A stretch of 34,713 nucleotides of DNA from Pseudomonadota bacterium (lineage in GTDB: Bacteria; Pseudomonadota; Alphaproteobacteria; Sphingomonadales; Sphingomonadaceae), in contig JAEWCW010000152.1 of NCBI GenBank assembly GCA_023390415.1, positions 1 to 34,713 of the forward strand, given 5' to 3'. The stretch's first letter is position 1, and the number at the start of each line of letters is the position of its first letter. The notes beneath the pieces are model-generated. The model saw only the letters and a program-made list of their open reading frames with translations, was not told the origin of the DNA and made no database searches. The translations under genes and the position numbers were made by a program. Below are positions 33,853 to 34,713 of this stretch, piece after piece.

Positions 33853-34190
33853 TCGCCCTCCTCCTCGCCGTCGACATGGTCGGTGCCGGTGAGGCCGCGC
33901 GACGCGATCAGCACGACGAGCAGCAACGCGGTCATCGCGAAGGAGATGACGATGGCGGTGAGCACGAGCGCCTGGGGGAGCGGATCGTCGAAGAGCGCCG
34001 GATCCGCGGCGGCCGAGCCGACGATCGGCGGCGCGTCCACCTTGAGCCGGCCCATCGCATAGATGAACAGGTTGACCGCGTAGGAGAGCAAGGACAGGCC
34101 GACGATCACCTGGAAGGTGCGCGGCCGGAAGATCAGCCACACGCCCGAAGCGGTGAGCACGCCGATGCCGAGGGCGAGGACGAGCTCCAT
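33849..34190 (-). CDS. mrpC: Mrp cation/proton antiporter subunit C (NuoK-like)
   Basis: This 113-residue NuoK-like protein has three helices, with IVGLSLLSYAVNLFIYAMG and LPQALVLTAIVISFAMTALL. I start it at the ATG at 34190, whose first base is the last base of the upstream stop (TGATG); a GTG one codon earlier is the alternative. Its stop overlaps mrpD. Confidence 0.92.
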   Translation of the reverse strand: MELVLALGIGVLTASGVWLIFRPRTFQVIVGLSLLSYAVNLFIYAMGRLKVDAPPIVGSAAADPALFDDPLPQALVLTAIVISFAMTALLLVVLIASRGLTGTDHVDGEEEGE

Positions 34191-34713
34191 CACATTTCCT
34201 CCCGCTGAGCGCCCTCGCGGCGCGCGGGCCGCGGCGCTGCAGGCAGCCGGATCGACTGGTGGGCGATCGCAATCAGGATGAGGGCCGTCGCGCCGACGAC
34301 GAGAAGGAAGACGCCCAGATCGAACAGCAAGGCGGTCGCCACCGGCACCTCGCCGAAGACCGGAAGATCAAGATAACGGAACCAGGAGGTGAGGAAGGGA
34401 TAGCCGAACCACCAGGCGCCGGCCCCAGTCGCGACCGCAAGGAGGAGGCCCGCGCCCATCCAGGAAACCGGCCGGACCCGCAGGCGGAGTTCGACGCTGC
34501 GCGTCCCCGAGGCGATATATTGGAGGATGAGGGCGATCGACATGGTGACGCCCGCCGCGAACCCGCCGCCTGGAAGGTCATGGCCCCGGATCAGCAGATA
34601 GAGCGCGAAGACCATGATCGCCGGGAACAGCCACTCCATCATCACCCGCGGCACGAGCATGTAATCGGCGAGCGTGTCGCCCGGATTGCGCCCTTCCCGC
34701 GCCTCGTCGAACG
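34190..34713 (-). CDS. mrpB: Mrp antiporter subunit B domain, probably the end of a fused MrpAB, 5' partial
   Basis: The frame stays open to the right edge (FDEAREGRNPGDTLADYM before the ATG at 34660), so the start is outside. The visible part is the MnhB domain: FPAIMVFALYLLIRGHDLPG, then GFAAGVTMSIALILQYIASG, then two further helices including DLGVFLLVVGATALILIAIA. In many alphaproteobacteria this domain is the C-terminal part of a long MrpA (PhaAB type). Continuation without a start near the usual position favours a fusion, but only about 17 extra codons are visible. Confidence 0.85.
   Translation of the reverse strand, partial: FDEAREGRNPGDTLADYMLVPRVMMEWLFPAIMVFALYLLIRGHDLPGGGFAAGVTMSIALILQYIASGTRSVELRLRVRPVSWMGAGLLLAVATGAGAWWFGYPFLTSWFRYLDLPVFGEVPVATALLFDLGVFLLVVGATALILIAIAHQSIRLPAAPRPARREGAQREEM

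Overview
The window is GC-rich throughout and reads like an alphaproteobacterial chromosome, most likely Sphingomonadales. Pointers are a tRNA-Glu(CTC), an rnk-type gene, an Mrp antiporter operon, and several copies of a short palindromic intergenic repeat (core GTCCGCTTTC-CACCCA-TTGCGGACAT, written here in pieces) that I associate from memory with sphingomonad genomes. The lineage call is inference; no marker gene settles it.

Region 1 (2-15566) is the most unusual part: two gene groups that together look like a redox relay from cytoplasm to cell surface. On the plus strand lie a tandem GlcG/HbpS-type (haem-binding-like) protein cut by the left edge, an outer-membrane beta-barrel candidate, and a 1366-residue secreted protein with ten CxxCH haem motifs fused to LVIVD-type beta-propeller repeats. 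A small unknown protein follows. On the minus strand, in transcription order, lie an 828-residue fusion (FAD/NAD(P)H oxidoreductase, two cyclic-nucleotide-binding domains, four [4Fe-4S] motifs), a five-helix cytochrome b-like protein with two HX13H pairs, an FHA domain - membrane helix - ten-CxxCH protein, and a CpdA-like class III phosphodiesterase whose start overlaps the preceding stop. Divergent from this operon are a CcmI/CycH-like TPR protein and a small secreted protein. The proposed electron order is NAD(P)H, FAD, FeS, haem b, inner-membrane decahaem, secreted decahaem, outer membrane. Cyclic nucleotide and phosphothreonine inputs are suggested by domains in the same operon. Both the order and the gating are inferences.

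Region 2 (15623-18670) starts at a tRNA-Glu and holds small, poorly conserved genes, at least five copies of the palindromic repeat, a P-loop kinase-like gene, and a barstar-family gene broken by a one-base frameshift. It looks like an accessory patch. I found no integrase and no duplicated att site.

Region 3 (18671-26482) holds a 2187-residue RTX (calcium-binding nonapeptide repeat) protein with three classes of internal duplication and a serralysin-type C-terminus. A LuxR-type regulator lies upstream on the same strand, and a 22-bp dyad between them is a candidate operator. No type I secretion genes are present.

Region 4 (26792-31087) holds a two-gene operon of a fused alpha/beta 2-oxoacid dehydrogenase E1-like enzyme and a malonyl-transferase-like protein, then rnk and a 50-residue protein of the TFPASDP type.

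Region 5 (31090-34713) is an Mrp/Mnh/Pha-type cation/proton antiporter operon on the minus strand, read from the right edge as (A)B-C-D-E-F-G, with every junction overlapping by one or four bases.
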